Source of the DNA: Amylostereum areolatum
Lineage: Eukaryota > Basidiomycota > Agaricomycetes > Russulales > Stereaceae
Reading direction: 5' to 3'
NCBI GenBank assembly: GCA_012932865.1
Contig: SAXG01000060.1
Coordinates: forward strand, 1-64,000
DNA: 64,000 bases
The notes under the pieces are model-generated. The model did no database searches. It saw only the letters and a program-made list of their open reading frames with translations, and was not told the origin of the DNA. Position 1 is the stretch's first letter. Every line of letters begins with the position of its first letter. Position numbers and translations under genes: made by a program. Of the stretch, positions 35,289 to 46,835 are shown in pieces.

Positions 35289-35605
35289 GAGTTCGGATCC
35301 GTATGTATGCTCTGCGCTTTGGTGCAACGTAATGAGCCATACAACGAAAGGAGTTCCGTTCCAGCAGTCACGGTGAGCAATAATGCACTTACAGGAATAT
35401 GTTCGAGGTGAAGGGAGGTTGAGACTTCGTCAAAACAAAGGATTACTCCCCAACACGAGGCAGCAGCGTTCGCGTGCGGCCACTATCGATATTCAGACAA
35501 AGGAAGTACCACGACGCAAGAGGGAGTAACACAAGATGGCAAACCATACATTCTACTCATACTTAGTGCATATTCTACTCGTACGTAGTGCATACTACTC
35601 GGGAA

Positions 35606-36209
35606 TTACGCATGAGAGGAATACATCAATGCTACAGCCAGCACCGCGATAATGCAAGACCGTAATGCAGCCATCCCTGCTCCTCCATCTTGTCGTCGAG
35701 ACTCTGTAGCCTGGAATTTCATCTCCTCCTCATTGAACGACAGGATCTTCAGACTCCAAGAGGCCATCTGCGCTACCCGGAACTCCAGTAACGCAATTTC
35801 CGCATTCCTAATCAGGCGTGCCCCTTCTCTCTCGACCCACCTACATCCCTCGTCGAGATGCTGCATCTGTCCAGCTCGACCTGCATGTCTCTGGCGCAGG
35901 TTCGAAATGACATCGTCCAGATCATCGAGTTTCCGATCCATGAAGTACACGTCCCAAATACCCATCTCTCCAGACGCAGCCGCGTCTTGAGGAGACGCGA
36001 CGGGGGACGGCACGGATGGAGTGGCGTGGGGCGGCAAGGCGGTGGGCTCAATAGCGCATGTCAGATATTTAGTAGTCACAGAGAGTGTCTCCACTAGTAG
36101 TCAATGACTACAATGAGTTTGTTGTATGCCGAGAGGGAGTTAAATACGTACCCTCGCGGATGATATCCTCGAGCTTCGTCCAAGCAGCTGTTTCCTGTTC
36201 AGAGGCCAT
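35606..36209 (-). CDS. Hypothetical tail-anchored coiled-coil protein
   Basis: Two exons join cleanly: MASEQETAAWTKLEDIIRE from the ATG at 36209, a 57-base intron, then VETLSVTTKYLTCAIEPTAL through a Pro-rich spacer. The middle is helical and charged (MDRKLDDLDDVISNLRQRH...WVEREGARLIRNAEIALLEF), likely a coiled coil. The last 20 residues (ALRSCIIAVLAVALMYSSHA) form one hydrophobic segment directly before the stop at 35606, the hallmark of a tail-anchored membrane protein. Length is about 180 residues. No family recognised. It lies directly upstream of, and on the same strand as, another coiled-coil/membrane gene, so the pair may be related in role. Confidence 0.6.
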
Positions 36210-36689
36210 GTTGCTGCGATTCTCCCGTTAGTCGGATGCGCAAAGAAAAGATCGTTCAGAAGCTTACTATGTTTTCGCGAGTTTGAGTTAGCGGTTGCAC
36301 TGAGTTCGAATAGGATGAAAGCAGGGCAGTTCACGGCGATCTGATACTTGGGAGTTGGGACGCATAAAGAAAGAGGGAAACAGCGTACGTACGTGATGTC
36401 ATTCGGTCGTTATCTATCCGATGTTGATCCGGGACGAGGACGAGTGATCGCCGATTTACAGGGGCGCCTTCGCGTCCTTCCCAAATCGAAGTGTCGACGT
36501 AGGTCGACGTCCACATACGTCAACGCAACGCGTCATACAACACCGACACCGCCTCGGCGCCTTCAGCCTTCAAGCTTCAATATTCAATATTGGGCCTGAA
36601 CAGGTACACAGATTCTACCTCGACTTCAGGGCATGTGATAGCTTCGCGACCACGTGCGGGACTGTGCGGGGAGAAGTGGGTCATGAGCT

Positions 36690-37010
36690 CGTCGAACCGG
36701 GAGGGCGTCAAGTTCGAGGCAGAGAACGGGGAGTTGCGCGCGCGTTATTGGTGCACCATGCGCGGACGGTGGCTGAAGTACTGAGAGGGTATGTTTTAGG
36801 TCTTCTTAAACATCCTTGAATATAGCCAATTGATGTTCCAGCGACAGCAAGGCCACTTATAGACTGAGCTGGCTCTATCAACCGGCGTCGCCTCTGCCCT
36901 CGCCAAGCACCCCAAGTTCGCGAAGCTGTACATGATACAAGGCGAGATCCGCCAGGCTCAAGAGAAGAGAGCTACTCTGCAGCTCATATTTTCTACGCCG
37001 CTATAAAGGC
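36690..37010 (+). pseudogene. PRP6: PRP6 C-terminal fragment (relic)
   Basis: On + the text GVKFEAENGELRA, then (one base out of frame) LLVHHARTVAE, and after a gap LAKHPKFAKLYMIQGEIRQAQ matches the C-terminal HAT/TPR repeats of the U4/U6-U5 tri-snRNP splicing factor Prp6. Family members have KLEAENGE, ELLVRARTVADTER and KFPKFAKLYMIQGQI in the same order. Stops interrupt the frame near 36784 and 37003, and the rest of the C-terminus is missing. The piece begins about where the relic at 51.7-53.0 kb ends, but on the opposite strand. Confidence 0.75.
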
Positions 37011-37111
37011 TGCCCCTGAAGACGTCAATACTGGGGGGTTCGGGAGCTTTCGACATATAGATGACCCATCATAATAGGACTCTACACGTATAAGTACCGG
37101 ATGTACTGATC

Positions 37112-40100
37112 CTACTCTATAATGAATCGCATGAACGCCGTCCTTTCAACCTCATCCAGCTGCCCAGCCACCGTCGTCTGCAGAAATTGAGAAATGAGAT
37201 CCACAATCAGGTTTCGTACTGTCTCTGGTTCCATTCGTCTCACTCCGTCATGCAGGGTCTCCTTCCAGAACTGTGATGGTTCTGCTGAGTCTTCTTCATC
37301 ACCCCAAAACACGATTCCGTCGACGAGTTGTCGCTGCACAGGAGCAAGTGAAGGTTCCGGTGTTCCATATAAATTCTTGGCCACCTCCAAAGAGCGAATC
37401 CTTTGTCGTGCGGCCTCGTAGTATGAGTGATTGTGTAGACATGTAGAGAAGTGACGACCTACCTCGTTTCTCGGCTCATTCTCAACATCGTTGGAGTTGT
37501 TGTAAGGTTTCGAAGAAGCCCTACAACAGCATCCATTCGCTCGTTCTGTGTATGGTTGTGCATTCCAGGGAGAATGCAATGCAAATAAACCTGCGACCAA
37601 AGTCTTTCGGACTCGTGCTCAGCACTCATAGATGAAAAGAAGGATTTGGCATACCCAGGCTGTATATGTTCGAATTCCTCCATAATTGCTTCAGGGGTCG
37701 TTATGCAATGAGCCGTTATGTGCATCAGAAAGGAAGCCAGCCGCCGATTATAATCACGCGTAGTGTTGACCTGCAGGCGTGTAAGAAGCGTTTTTGATAT
37801 CCCACCAAATAACGGTTTGAGTTCGATCCTATAATGCTTTATAATGACATCTGAGTATATGGAAGGATGATACAATATTTACCAGGTGATTTTGTCGAAG
37901 ATCAACGTCAAGATATGAAACCCCCAGGACTCGCTCGCAGAGAAAGGGATGAGGCGCTGTTGCACTACGCCAAGCATATTATCCAGGTAGCGGGCTTTCG
38001 TACATTGTAGGTCACGACGAAGAAAGGCTTGTATAAGAACCACAAGGGAGGGGATTGTAAAATTGCTCTGCCATATCGATGGCGTCCATATTGCGGCGAG
38101 AAGCGGGCGGTATGGTTCCGGTAATCCTCGCCGGATTTCGATCATTTGGGCAAGTATCGCAAAGACGTACGGGATATACACTACAGTGTTATTGGTCGCC
38201 GAAACTCATAGTATGGAGGTTGGAGAGACGTACCATCCGTATCGTGAGATATGAACATGGCAAAAGTGCCTAGAAGAGTGTCCTCGCAGAAAAAAATCAT
38301 GTCATATTGCTGGCGTGCCCCTTCCCTGCAGAGATGGATAAAGTCCGTCAGTAGGCAGTTGGGTAAATAAGTTGAGATAGACCTGATGATATAGGAAGTG
38401 CAATCAAACAGATGATGATAGTAGTCGGGAAGGGCGGCATGCACCAGGTTACTCGAAAGTATTGCAGAGACGCGGGGTAAAACTCTCCGGAAAGATGGGA
38501 GGGCACCTTCTTTCAACGACTGTACAGCACGTGTCAGACCTAGGGACAAGGTCAATCACTAGAAGCGGTAGTGCAAAAGCGACGGACATCGTGCAATGGT
38601 GTAATTTTGAGTTTCACCGTGACCCATATGGCCCCATTCTAACTTGAGAAGAAGGGCTTCGACCAAGTTTGCTCCGTTGATACCAAGACGGATTGGACTA
38701 GGATTTGTTGGTCAACTCCTCAGTTGCTTACGAGACGACTTACGTTGGTTCGCGTGAGGATAAGATACTTCCTATGACGGCCGCCGCGTAGGTGTGGATT
38801 GCCACATGTGGTGAGTTCAGCCATCGGATCAACGACGAGATGATACTTTCTAGGCTCGTGGTTTCAATCTAGACTTGGATAAATTAACGTTACGAGACAT
38901 GGCGCGGACGACAAACTTGAGAGTGGAACAACAACAAAAATCGCAGCACATCTAGGGTGATTAGGACGTGGTGTTCATGCGCTACTTCACGAAGCTGAGG
39001 AACGACGTAAGCTTCGTAGAATTCGGAAATTTTTGCCTCAGGATTGAACAGCGTGTTTCCGTCCTGGACCGAGAACGTAGCCATTATTTAACAGTGGGGG
39101 CGGGGTGTCTACGAAGACCGGAGACTCACCATACCCGTGCCGCCTGGGGCAGCGACGCATTCGTACAGCGAGAACATTTGGTTGTGCAGTTTCCACTGAT
39201 GATGAGGATCTGGAGTCGTAGGTACACCGAAGGAATTCGAAATGAGGGATACAGAAATTGACGTTGTCTCCTTGCTGAAGCCGCCCGCCATGAGAGTGCG
39301 AATCAGCCCTCGCGCGGCCATACGAGAAGAGGCGTTCTCTGTCGAAGAAAACTCCCTTCTCACAAATTGAAACGGGCTTGCTTCCAATTCCTCGAGGTCT
39401 CCTTCTGGGAAGGGCAGGTAAGGAAGGGCAAAGTCTCGAACAAGAACCTCGATCGCTTCCACGGAGGAGAATACATCCCGGAAAACGGATGCCCGCACAG
39501 ATGTCGCAACAAAATTCAGGGCCTGAATGATCACCTGAAAGATGATGAGTATAATCAAGCACAATGCGAAGCCAACCTACTTTTTCAGAAAGCTGTTTTT
39601 CACTGCGCAAGAGGTTCCAGAGAATATCGCTGAGGACGTTGACAGAGTGCGTTCGCGCCAGAAGTTCTGGGAACAGCATGGCATATCTCTGCTGCTTTGT
39701 TTAGACGTTGCTCGAGCTCAGGAAGTACGCGTACCTCTGCAATGCAAAACAGGCGCGTACGGATAGTCGTGAGAGTCGATGGTGGCACATACTCTGCCTA
39801 AAATGTTCTATCAGCTACTGGTTGAAAATTGAGAACGAGGAGTGCTTTACAGTGCAACGAAAGAGGCGAATAAGATGACCGTGGTCGGCATGGAACAATT
39901 CGTCGTGTTTTCTCTCCAGCCTTGTGGGTATATCGTGTTGAACAATGTCGCAGATGATCTCGACGAGAGCCAATATGAGACGTCCGAGCAAGCTATTCGG
40001 AACTACACCAGGTGGAGATGAGATGATACTGGCTGTTTGGGAAAGCACCTCGAGGAAGGGGGGAAGAAAAGGACGTAGGACGGTTTTCATGTCTGAGAAG

Positions 40101-40688
40101 AGAGCGTCGGAGGGTGGGCGTGAACTCCACCAATGAAATGCCGCTCGTGCAGTCTCCAGGGTACCCAGAATGACTTCGAGATTGTTAACGCGAAGATTAC
40201 CAGTGAGTTGCTACGAAAATCCTCAGTGACGTGCACTCGGTACGGACATCACAACATACCTCGACTAAGCTCTCCCAGGATCTCGGGAAATCCACAATGG
40301 CTACCAGCGAGACACACTCGGCGATCTGAACTCGCGAAAACTCATCCTGAGTATCAGACAGCGCCACCATGGCCGGGGCCAGCTCGTTCTTTAAGAGCTC
40401 CTTGCTCTCGTCTGTCCACGTTCCCTTGCTCTGATGTATCAATTATTAGTCTGCGTGTTACCGTCACTGGACCGGACTTACAGATTGAAGGCAATTTCGG
40501 AGGAAGTTCTTGAGGTACAGGCTCGCCGCTGAGCGAATGGCTTGTTCCTCCTGTTTGTCTAACACCAAGCGAAGAAGGCGCACAGAAAACATCGGATGAC
40601 TTTGAGAGGCTTCCATGATAGTCTCTGCATCTCTATGATTTCCAGCAAGAGTGAACTGGAGGATACGGGCAATATCAGATCCACTCAT
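37112..40688 (-). CDS. CSE1: Exportin-2 (CSE1/CAS), importin-beta family
   Basis: Cse1 exports importin-alpha from the nucleus with Ran-GTP. The start at 40688 opens MSGSDIARILQFTLAGNHRD, then RLLRLVLDKQEEQAIRSAAS with LYLKNFLRN, the importin-beta N-terminal region. Later come ECVSLVAIVDFPRSWESLVE, NNLEVILGTLETARAAFHWW, FALPYLPFPEGDLEELEASP, FQFVRREF and ARGLIRTLMAG, HPHxxTYAA-like helices, VYIPYVFAILAQMIEIRRG, and a C-terminus ending RTAFMRFIIE at 37112. These match the HEAT-repeat order of Cse1. I count about 15 exons, more than expected for this gene, with 45-75-base introns that keep frame; I found no stop or shift. The residues are clearly divergent from the consensus I know, so this may be a fast-evolving or secondary copy. 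Its surroundings contain several decayed genes. Confidence 0.82.
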
Positions 40689-41389
40689 GGTGAGAGTTGA
40701 AAACAAAGGACATATTGTACCAGTGGCGCGCAACGCGACAGAGTCACGCGGCAACGTGATCACCGCATTCGTAGGGCCCGTCGGCCCAGACCTTTTATGT
40801 CTATCTAGAGATACTCGTCTTGTCAAAGAATCAGTGATAACGAACAGCGCGTACGAAACTAGCCTACCAATCCTATCGCGCCCCTGCTGCCAGATAGCAG
40901 TTGCAAGCTTGATGGCAGAAGAGACCTGGAGAGTGTCCGATTGTCCCTCAGGCTCGATCTACTCCAAATCGGGCATGATACCGTTTCACTGGTGTACTCT
41001 ACAAGGGGAGATGCTAATAGAACTTTGACATTAGGCCCCCCGGTGGGCTTTGGGATGCTAAAGATGGTATATCAAGCGCAAATTATGTCCCGCCTAGTAC
41101 TTGAGGAGCCTGACTGGGAGCAGTTGTAGGTTAGCAAGGGACACCGCGACAGAGAGGTGGGCATACCAGTACATGATGGACGCTATTCAATGATTACGCA
41201 CGCGATAAGTTGTGATAGGAAAGAGTAGTAGAATCGTAAATGGTTCGACTCGAGCTCGGACGTCGAACCGCACATCGGTCAGTGGGCCACCGGCCACCGG
41301 TCACCGGTCATTAGAAACCGTTGCACGTTCGTTGAGCGTTGAGCGTTGAGCGTTGAGCGTTGAGCGTTGAGCGTTGAGCGTTGAGCGTT

Positions 41390-41421
<32 letters not shown>

Positions 41422-41585
41422 TTGCGCCGAGAGGTGAAAGGTGGACGTTGAACGCGACCGGTCCCCGAATAGGAAGGCCTTGATCCGCACTTCACTTTCG
41501 TGTGATTCCATCCCTCTGACGTCTCTCTAACCGGACTCCTCAGTCACGAAATTGCATATTGAAATTGCCTAGCTGCACGATATAA
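40689..41585. other. Intergenic with minisatellite
   Basis: No exon is supported on either strand. A CACCGG repeat (about 41286-41309) and a TTGAGCG minisatellite (41332-41422) lie in the right half. Confidence 0.5.
41332..41422 (+). repeat. TTGAGCG heptanucleotide minisatellite
   Basis: About nine perfect copies of the 7-base unit are followed by three or four TTGAACG/TCGAACG variants, in non-coding DNA between CSE1 and the 41586 gene. It is preceded by three CCACCGG/TCACCGG units. Confidence 0.92.
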
Positions 41586-42468
41586 CTATAATGGTTCCTC
41601 TTTCCATCCATCCCCTGTGTCCAGTAAGGATACGCCTACATTTTCACCGCTGGATGCCCCAACGCGCGGTTTCGCTGCTTGAGACGTGTTCTTCGTATAC
41701 ATCATGGCAAAGTATTTTGCTGGCCACATATCAGCGTATCGCTTCATGTACGGCATTTCCTCCGCAACCTGACCACAAGGAATCAGTGAACGCAACTGAC
41801 GACGGAGAGCACGAGACCGAACTCACAGCTTTGAAAAATGCGTGCTGTTGTGCCACCGGCTGTTTGCTATAAGTAACCGTCGTGTCTAGGTATGTTTTGC
41901 AAAGGCCCCTGATCTTTTTCTAGTGTGTGTTGGATCAGAGCTGCAGACGAATGATATACGATACTTACTTGTTCGTCTGTGTATTTTTGGCGTGACCATC
42001 CCAGAGCTTTTTCGAGAGAGAACCCGTTTGATCCTGGCTTGGACAGAGGCCCCTTCGGACAAGGGATGGGCGCCAACGGTCTGCGCGATTCTAGCGTCAG
42101 GACTCAACGTGCGGTCTTAGATAGATAACGTACCGTGTATGTCCTCGTGAACTGCCTGTATCTGAGCCTATCACTTTGCCCGCTGCCAAGAGCTCAGTCA
42201 ACGTGGGTATGAGAAATATGGAGGAGAACTCACAGGAAGGAGTTCTCTGTCGAGAAAACGTCACATCCGTAACACTCTGGCTCTGGTCCAATTGCACTTT
42301 AGCGGATGCGCGATCAACAGCGTGTTCATGTCCTTCGGTGTGTTCAATTGGGAACACGGAACGGAATATAGATTTCGAAGAGACTTCAAGAGGAGGACTA
42401 GGGCTGCGTTCCGGGCTGAAGACCTCTCGATAGATAGAACGCGGATAGTAACGTCGATAATAGGCCAT
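41586..42468 (-). CDS. Hypothetical basic protein, five exons
   Basis: The exons join in frame. MAYYRRYYPRSIYREVFSPE starts at 42468 and runs to RQRTPS. SGKVIGSDTGSSRGHTR follows, then PLAPIPCPKGPLSKPGSNGF to YTDEQ, then KKIRGLCKTYLDTTVTYSKQ to FFKA, then VAEEMPYMKRYADMWPAKYF to a stop at 41586. The product is about 200 residues, basic, and partly disordered in its first half. The second half (YTDEQKKIR...YMKRYADMWP) looks like a compact helical unit; I believe similar segments occur in multicopy Agaricomycete proteins, but this is from memory and not certain. No signal peptide or membrane segment. Every intron is 50-60 bases with GT...AG ends and no stop is met, so this is likely expressed. 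Confidence 0.55.
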
Positions 42469-44430
42469 AGTCTTCAAGGGGAACGTAGGACCCCGACTGC
42501 GACAATTTGTGAGGGTTTATGTACCCGTCCAGATCTTCAAAGGAACTATCACATTTCTACAGAGTCGCATAGATCGGCAAAGAGTCCTTTGTATTCCTAC
42601 AAAGGTTTTCAGCAAGCCATACAGCGCAAAGACGAGTTAGTGAAAGAGAGCGTATTATGTAATGTACACAAGCGCAATCGTGTGATAGCGACTCACCGAG
42701 GTGTGCTGCGTTGTTCATGGCTGGTGTCTGGACGTAAAGCTGTCGATTGCGTCTGGGAGAGCCATGTCAAAACGCTGAAGCTCGTGATCTCGCCCTGGGA
42801 GCTACCGTCAGTTTCGCCCACTTCCGGCACCGAAAGAGAGAAAGGGCACACCTCACGTCCATTGCGTCCAGGGTTGGGACGTCCATATCCGATTAATGGC
42901 AACGAGCTTGGGCTTCCGCGTCTTGTTCCACATGGAAAGGGGACGAGGGCGCGAGAGCTGGCGAGGTATTCAACAACCCTGTCCGGAACCGCACAGACGG
43001 CCGTGCGCAGGAGCGATATTGGACTGGCGGCCTGAGCAGGGCGTGCGACACCGTCCCCGATAGGTGCAAGGCCCTTGCACTTCTTAAGCCGCTCTTTCGT
43101 GACCGGGGCGTTCTGGTCGACCTTGAGATCCTCCGTTGGTGCCCGTCCCCGACTTGCATGAGAAGCTCTTGCGAGGGCGCATACAAGCACTCGAACTTGT
43201 CTGGGGGGTCGCGAAAAGGGCTCGGTGAGCCGGGGAAAGAACTTGTTGGCTGGCGTTTGGTGGAGGAGAGCCGCGCGGTGATGTCGGTGAAAATGAAGGG
43301 CCTCTTGAGGGGGGGGCGTTCGTGTCTACGGGTCTGAGCGCGCGTCGTCGCCGTCATTAGAGTCACCTACGCAAGAGGTCAGCCATGCGAGCGACGCATT
43401 TGTAGTAACACTTACGTTTGATGAAAAGGTCTGCAATGAAGAAACACTCCATCTGAGCATAAGGGATCGCGACGAAGAGGCTTGCAGTCTCCCACTGCGT
43501 GCGATGCAAAGCCCGCAGCCACCTTGTATCGACATCAGTTCATCTGGGAAGGCAGAAACGCGGCGACCAAGCCAGTTTACGGATACACAAGTTCGACCCT
43601 GTCGAGCGTGCTTGTCCTCGGGCAAGCACCTCTCCTCGATCTTCTTGTTGGGTTCGTCGAGATGGGGAGGAGTAAGACTCGTCTTTCCGATCGTCATTGG
43701 ACGCGCGTATGCGTAGAGAATGGACAGTTGAAGTCTGGGTTGAATAGTGAACAACGATCGGAGTGAGCATTGTGTGCGGGGTTGGTTTGCAACGGCAACG
43801 TACCTTCGCATGACCCCAAGCATATTTGCGGACGACGAGAGCAAAAATTCAGATACGTGTGCGGCGGATATTGTTGGGGGTCAAAAGGTGCCGCTACGCG
43901 GGGTCGTACGTTGATCCTGCTGTTAACTTTTAGGGACTATGGACGAAGAGGAAGTCGACGCTGGACGTACGACGAGCTGCATTTGGACCTGCATTCTGCA
44001 GATACAGAGAGAGTAGATGGTGTGCCTTCTGTCGGTGGGTTACCACATCGAATGCGAACGAGGGCGAGGGCGACGAGATGGCAAGTGGAAGGGTGTGTTA
44101 AGTAACGTTCAACTGCTGACGCGCGCGTCGTGTATCCCCCAGTTTCACGTTTTCTAATACCGTCTACTTATTTGATATCTGGCTACGAGAACTGCTACGT
44201 ATCCCCGTATTTCGAACAGTTCGTTAATTCATCCGATTGATCAGCCAAGTACGGAATATGGGAAGAAGAACAACAACAAGGGGTTTAATATAAGTACAAG
44301 TATGGTATAGCCCTCCAATCGACCGCACCGTGGTGAGCACAAGACGCAGAGCGCCAGATAGACCGACTCTCATCGCCTGAGAAGTCGCGGTCAGCATACG
44401 TGGGAATAGCAGACCGTAACGGAACATGCC
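42469..44430. other. Unresolved region, possible minus-strand exons
   Basis: On - two stretches have protein-like composition. One is around 43400-43730 (a segment with DEPNKKIEERCLPEDKHARQ ending at a GTAAGT donor near 43414). The other is around 42790-43170, with TEDLKVDQNAPVTKERLKKC. They are not in one frame and no family is recognised. The rest (43850-44430) shows nothing. Confidence 0.3.
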
Positions 44431-45522
44431 TCATAACGCGCCGTTTTTGTTCCGGGCTTTGTACGTTGCGATGGTTTTCTTCGTGACCCAACTCGGAACG
44501 CCTGTTGCCAGCATGTAGAGGCGGTAGTTTGTATAGAGCGGATGACCCTCCTCAGATTTGGACAGCGACCAACAGTTCCCGGTCGTTCGGATCCAGATCT
44601 GGAGTGACGGATGGCCCCGGTGCTTGTAAAGAAACACATCGCCGACTTTGGCGGGAAAAGAGGGCGCCGAGGAGAGGGGTTCGTTACCCGATGCCTCGAA
44701 CCAAGTGAAATTCACTTTCAGAGATTTGATCTTCGAAACGAACCTGCGGATTCGCAAGGAGGGCGCGTCTTCGTACCGATCGCAATCGCTGGACGAGGAC
44801 ACGATGGAAGAGAGTGAGGTATTGGAGGTCGACGCCGCGAGTGAAACCCCCGGCTCTGTTTCTTCCAATGTTGGAGGCGTTGGCTCGTCAGCAAGCGTAG
44901 GGGTTTGAGAGGTCGACGTCGCAGACTCGGTCCCTTCCTGTTCGGAGCGTTGTCGTGGTCGCTTGGCCGGAGACGTAGGCTCCCGCACGGTAAACGCGAA
45001 GGGCCGCTTGCGACATGGGGACGAGGCAAGTGGAGGAGACGGGTGTGGTGACCGAGATGACTTTGTAGAAGGGGGCTCGCAGGGTGTGTCGCTCTCCGGA
45101 CGGGCTATATCGAAGGACGTAGGCCTCTGCTCCACCACGGTGAATACCAACTGTTGACGATTGCGGTGGGAAGTCGAAGAAGAGGGGAGGGACGAGGGCG
45201 GTGGAGAAGATGGAGGAGTAGAAGGGAGCTCGCGAGGTGTGTCGCTCTGAGAGTGATCTTGCAGTGTTTGACTTGTTTGGGACACATGCCGAGGTGTGGT
45301 ATAGTCAACCCGAACGGGCGAGGGCGAGGGCGAGGGCGAGGGCGAGGGCGAGGGCGAGGTCGGTTGAGGCGCGGCACGTGGGGGGGACCGTCGTATGGAA
45401 TGACGTTCGCAAGGTTCGTCGTCCTCTGATGTTCCTGGAGAACTGGGCACAGATGAACACGAGGACGAATGAAGAGTACGGGATGGACACGTACGGGGTA
45501 TCTGCGCCGGAGGTCCGCTCAA
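44431..45522 (-). CDS. Hypothetical Ser/Pro-rich protein, long single exon
   Basis: A 360-codon frame ends at 44431. Its first two thirds are Ser/Pro/Thr-rich and disordered, including an SP dipeptide run coded by the GAGGGC hexamer repeat. The last 110 residues look folded: RFVSKIKSLKVNFTWFEASG, then KVGDVFLYKHRGHPSLQIWI, TTGNCWSLSKSEEG, and YMLATGVPSWVTKKTIATYK near the end. The left end given is only the limit of the open frame: there is no ATG at 45522, so translation must start at a downstream ATG or in an upstream exon. A start at about 45906 (MKQPFQPIRKPVMPF with a GTAAGT donor) is a candidate. No domain recognised. Confidence 0.5.
   Translation of the reverse strand: MSGPPAQIPRTCPSRTLHSSSCSSVPSSPGTSEDDEPCERHSIRRSPPRAAPQPTSPSPSPSPSPSPSPVRVDYTTPRHVSQTSQTLQDHSQSDTPRELPSTPPSSPPPSSLPSSSTSHRNRQQLVFTVVEQRPTSFDIARPESDTPCEPPSTKSSRSPHPSPPLASSPCRKRPFAFTVREPTSPAKRPRQRSEQEGTESATSTSQTPTLADEPTPPTLEETEPGVSLAASTSNTSLSSIVSSSSDCDRYEDAPSLRIRRFVSKIKSLKVNFTWFEASGNEPLSSAPSFPAKVGDVFLYKHRGHPSLQIWIRTTGNCWSLSKSEEGHPLYTNYRLYMLATGVPSWVTKKTIATYKARNKNGAL
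45316..45359 (+). repeat. (GAGGGC)n hexanucleotide repeat
   Basis: Seven copies of a GAGGGC unit, read on the minus strand as Ser-Pro codons, lie inside the Ser/Pro-rich hypothetical gene. Confidence 0.9.
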
Positions 45523-46835
45523 TACGGGTTCGGGCGTCGATTTCGCGCGCGGATACAGTGGTTGATATCAAAGTTAACTGGAAGAAAAGATTGAGAAAAC
45601 AACCGGGAAACGGTATGGAAGCATGTCACTTACGGGCAGAGCAGAGCAAGTACAACCCGGGACGATGCAAGAGTTGAGATACCGCAGGGAGCGACTGCAA
45701 ACAGGAAAAACCTGCTTGTGAAAAGGGACGAACGGCGGAGGAGAAGTGTCTGGCATGGAGTAAGACGTGGGGGGTGAGGGGCGAGATGGCGGATTTCGAT
45801 GTGAGGAGACTCGGAACGAGGTGACCAGCAACGACAACTTACTTTTAAGTCTGACACGATAGAATCCCACAAAGGGCATAACGGGCTTGCGTATCGGCTG
45901 AAAAGGCTGTTTCATGGTTGTGACAGTCCACAATCCAAGGGGACTGTGCCAAAGCGCGGCCGAAAGGGATATTGACGGATGGCATGGGTCCGCTCAAAAG
46001 TCGTTGTTACGCAAATTCAGCCGGCAGGTTTTGAGGATATGGTCCATGACTGGCAATGGACGGTAGATGACTGGCAGTGGACGGTAAGACAAATGGATGG
46101 GAGTAGCAGACTGTGGGCGGACGACAGACTTGTCAGGGTTGATATCGACGAGTACGGATAACCCGGTCCGATGGTCGTGCCTTCGTTCTTCGTTCCTCAG
46201 TATCCTGTTGCTTTGGCATTCCATTCTCGCCGCGTTCTCAATCGACCTCCGCCTTCCTTCTCCACAGTGTCCACACTGGATCTCAGACCAAGGACTGGTA
46301 TCGACAGCCTCTGGTATTTTAAGGCACGTTTGTGGATTCGCTGTTCACTGAAACTTCGTTTTCGGTCCGTACAGTTGGCCCCCTGCTTTGGTGCATGATG
46401 TATGATGTATGACCCCCCGCACACCTTGTTTCGCGGCTCCTGTCGATTTTCCCCTCCACGATAGACACAGGTGATAGAAACAGGCCCGATGTCCACCCGA
46501 CGAATCGCTGTGGTCGAGGTTCGTATCATGTTGCTCGACTGCTTCCCGCCCATTTTGACCGCAAACCACGTTCTACACGACCGCTTGAAACGTCGGTGGA
46601 ACCCGCGCGGTCTATGATCGATCTACCATGACTCCAGATCTGCCTTGAGGCTCTACTCGCCGTCCGCCACTCGGTTTTCGCCGCTCTTTGTGCAGGGGGT
46701 TCAAAGGCGGGCGATCCAAAAGGCGAGAGAGAGGGAGACGCGCCTTCTCCCTTCTCCTTCACCCCGACCACTCCAATCCGTCGCCTTCTCCCTTCTCCTT
46801 CGTTTCAACCTCGCAAGCCCGCACAAACTTTCGTC
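45523..46835. other. Intergenic, with a 21-base tandem repeat and CT-rich leader
   Basis: A 21-base unit (ATGACTGGCARTGGACGGTAR) is repeated at 46047-46067 and 46068-46088. Near 46742-46802 a CCTTCTCCCTTCTCCTTC block occurs twice, probably the leader of the gene at 46836. A candidate upstream exon for the 44431 gene is near 45840-45906. Confidence 0.45.

Noticed and set aside
41221..41260. Possible tRNA B box (GGTTCGACTC)
   Set aside because: No matching A box or cloverleaf could be drawn around it. No tRNA or rRNA gene was supported anywhere in the window.
41332..41422. Heptamer array considered as a CRISPR or telomere repeat
   Set aside because: There are no spacers, and the unit is not a fungal telomere type; it is a simple minisatellite in a eukaryotic genome.
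42690..43190. 165-codon minus-strand frame
   Set aside because: Part of it is protein-like, but it changes frame relative to the neighbouring open stretch and no start or splice chain was found, so it is left as unresolved.
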